A DNA stretch of 64,000 nt from Beaufortia kweichowensis (taxonomy: Eukaryota; Chordata; Actinopteri; Cypriniformes; Gastromyzontidae): assembly GCA_019155185.1 (NCBI GenBank), contig CM032800.1, positions 12,220,001 through 12,284,000 of the forward strand. The letters run 5' to 3'. The position numbers and the translations under genes are program-made. The notes under the pieces are model-generated. The model saw only the letters and a list, made by a program, of their open reading frames with translations. It searched no databases and was not told the origin of the DNA. Of the stretch, positions 61,468 through 64,000 are shown piece by piece (within the stretch, counting starts at the first letter, position 1; the number at the start of each line of letters is the position of its first letter).

Positions 61468-61975
61468 CTATTAAATGAAAGCTGAGAACGGGAAAAATAG
61501 GAAAACAAAAGACAAGGACAAATGCAACTAGTAAGTAATCCACCAATCAAGAAGAACAACAAACATTTGTCGTCTGGAACCGCCCACTTGATAATATCTG
61601 ATTGGAGGATTTTGATCCTGTGATTGCCATGACGACTGAAGAGGTTCCACCATCGGTTCGAGGAAGGAGCACGGATGGGGATTGACAACTGTTTTAATCT
61701 GACAACTCTGGACTTAATTTTGTTGTTTTGTTTTTGTTTCGTTTCTTGGTTTTTCTTTTGTACTTGAATGTGCTGGTGAAGCAAGAGATGTGGCCGTTTG
61801 TCAAATGGCAGGCAGTAGTTTTGTGGTACCGTTTAACATAACCCAACCGAAACGACCGACATAGATGAATTCAGTATAGCTCAGTGAATCTTGGAGCACC
61901 AAAGAAAATATTTTGTTTTGTCAGAGCCTGTATAAAGTTGTTACCTTTGATAAAAATAAAGGATGTGGAATCTGA
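61468..61975 (+). other. stt3b: stt3b 3' UTR with poly(A) signal
   Basis: It follows the TAG. AATAAA at 61955-61960 is the first canonical signal and cleavage is expected shortly after. A T-rich stretch lies at 61720-61760. A longer form using ATTAAA at 62929-62934 is possible. Confidence 0.65.
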
Positions 61976-64000
61976 GACATATGGATCTGTCTGCAGTGTG
62001 ACGTGGGGTAACTTGCTCTTTTGGTTTTAATTCTCCCCTTTTTTCTGTATGTAACACAACACAGCATTGTTGAGTTTTTCTCTGAGGCAGACTCTTGAAT
62101 GGACTCAATTATCAGTAATGTTTAACTATTGTGGTGATTTTGAATTCTAAATCAGTTTGTTCATTACATTTTCAATGTTTTTTATTGGTTGTAACATCTT
62201 ACAAGTGTATGCAATAATTCAAAAATCAGTTTGATGAAGAATCTACTTTTTGTTCAGTTATTTTTCGCGTTTTGTCCAGAGGCTGCTGTGGTTTTGCAAT
62301 GAAAAGACGCTTTTATGGATGTTTCTCCCCTTTTTTGACTAAAGCTTTGGGCCAATTAGGAATTTTCTGACCCGTTGTCTGCCAGGACAAAGTGTGAATT
62401 GAATTAGCTGTAGGTTTATAAAATGCTGCATTATTAGTCTGAATGCACTTTGTCTTAGTTCTTAATCTGGATCCACTACTGAGTAGCATGCAGGTGGAGA
62501 GTGTGTGTTTTTAGTGTGACTATTCCCATCTTTTTTACTTTAAAAAGGGCGCTTCCATGCAACGGGTTTGGGCGTTTCTCAGCTCTTGTGGACTGTCATT
62601 TAACTTTCCTTATATCTTTGTTTTCTGCTTTTCTAGTTTGCAGCTTTGTATTGCTTTTGCATCATGTCTTTTTTTGTAATATAATTGGAAGGAAATTTTA
62701 CTTTTCCCCTCTCTGCATAACATTACCCATATGTTCTTCTCAGAGGGCTCCGAATCTTAGGAAGGTATTTATTAACAAGAATGAAATTGAAGTTAAGAGG
62801 AGGCAGCCTTTCATCCTGAAATGCAAAAACTGTCCTTTTCTTTTTCAAGTTAAAATTTATTCCATAAATTGTAAAAAAAAATCTGATTGAGAGCAGCAGA
62901 GATGCTGTTGTGAGTTGATGCCGCTGTGATTAAAAGACTCGGTGAAAGAATCAGCCTTATCCATGTGCACTCTCACATACTCTTCTCATTCATTTTTATG
63001 TGGGTTTAAAGATTTGATTGTTTGAAAAGGAAAAACACATGCATTGTACACGTATGTCCACTAGATAGCTCTAGCACATCATGCATCACTAAAAACAAGT
63101 TCATTTACTTTTATGTTTAATCTGAGTTAGCCATCACATTACAGTACACAGCCTTATAAAGCCATTTGATTACACTAATTTCATTAAATAATTGCCTTTT
63201 CAGAGGCTATGAATGAACAGATTCTTCTCTGGTTTGGTTTTACATCACCAGATCAGTTTTAAGGTTCAGTTTAGCTGTAACGCATATAATCATGTAAAGG
63301 AAAAGACAGAAACCTTAGTTTTGCAGTTGGATGTTTATTTAGTGGGAAACACCATCTGATCGGTTGAATTAACTGTCTCTGTAGATGTGTAAAACTACTG
63401 CTTATCTGTCTGAAACACAGAGTCCAGCGACCCTCAAACATGCGCATGACCTTCAGTCATATAAAACACTTGAAGCCTATTATAGAAATGCACAAAAGTG
63501 CGCCAACTCATATGATGTTGTTACAAGCTATACTGCTCTTATACTGACTACTTCAGAAATACTTGAAAATACTGTACAATCATGTCCTAGTTATTACAAG
63601 GGGAGTAAAAATAAATCTGAGGGTCTTTATGTAATTGTATCATTGTGTATGGTTATAAAGTCAGCTTCTAAATAACACATGATATTGAATGAGTTACGAA
63701 ACATGTCTAGCAGCATTAATTGTCTACTTCTCTCCCTGCTGAGAACAAAAGCTGGTCAAAATAATGTTTTGGTGGTTTAACTGAACCCGTTCTAAACCAG
63801 CTCAGTCAAGCTGGGAAGCATCCGAAGGCTGTTCGGCTGAAGTAGGACTTTTACAAGAATAGTCGCAGGGTTTAGCTTTTTTTTTGGTTAAATGATTTTA
63901 GCGGGATGAATAACATTGTTGCCGATTCTTAAAAAGTACAATAATCTTCATTGATTAAAACCACTTAATGGAAACGGCTTTTGTGTGGTTGATCTGTAGT
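61976..64000. other. downstream DNA, no gene recognised
   Basis: Either a longer stt3b 3' UTR or intergenic DNA. In mammals OSBPL10 follows STT3B, but no OSBP-type exon is visible before the window ends. Confidence 0.55.

Overview
The window is a vertebrate chromosome segment, almost certainly from a teleost and most likely a cyprinid. Two genes with long introns sit on the plus strand. AT-rich non-coding DNA carries fish-type repeats: a tRNA-derived SINE with the tail common in cyprinid genomes, a Tc1-like miniature element and long microsatellites. A decayed pim-like kinase also fits, because this family is expanded in cyprinids.

Layout. Bases 1-4882 are upstream DNA with simple repeats and no recognisable gene. 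Bases 4883-21878 hold tgfbr2, the TGF-beta receptor type II: 7 coding exons, all splice phases closing, 560 residues predicted. Bases 21879 to about 22430 are its 3' UTR with a canonical poly(A) signal. The tgfbr2-stt3b interval (about 22.4-33.2 kb) holds no intact gene but two minus-strand relics. The first, at 24418-24604, is a frameshifted C-terminal exon of a GADL1/CSAD-type PLP decarboxylase. It lies in the slot and orientation that GADL1 occupies between TGFBR2 and STT3B in mammals. The second, at 29238-30116, is a pim-like serine/threonine kinase pseudogene with two in-frame stops and a deleted catalytic segment. A CpG-containing promoter with five regularly spaced ATTGG (CCAAT-box) motifs precedes stt3b. 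Bases 33202-61467 hold stt3b, a catalytic subunit of oligosaccharyltransferase: 16 coding exons, 805 residues predicted, first intron about 13 kb. From 61468 to the end is 3' UTR and downstream DNA with no further gene seen.

The two genes are not a functional unit; this is a conserved vertebrate neighbourhood. Tgfbr2 is a plasma-membrane receptor kinase that binds TGF-beta and phosphorylates type I receptors. Stt3b is the ER membrane enzyme that N-glycosylates secretory and membrane proteins, and the Tgfbr2 ectodomain itself carries four N-glycosylation sequons.

The strongest observations for follow-up are the gadl1 relic, the pim pseudogene, an unnamed interspersed repeat present in five diverged copies, a NAGNAG tandem splice acceptor in tgfbr2, a near-perfect recent tandem duplication in tgfbr2 intron 4, and the evenly spaced CCAAT array at stt3b. 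No new multi-gene system, CRISPR array or operon is present. All calls come from reading the sequence against remembered family features; no database search was run.
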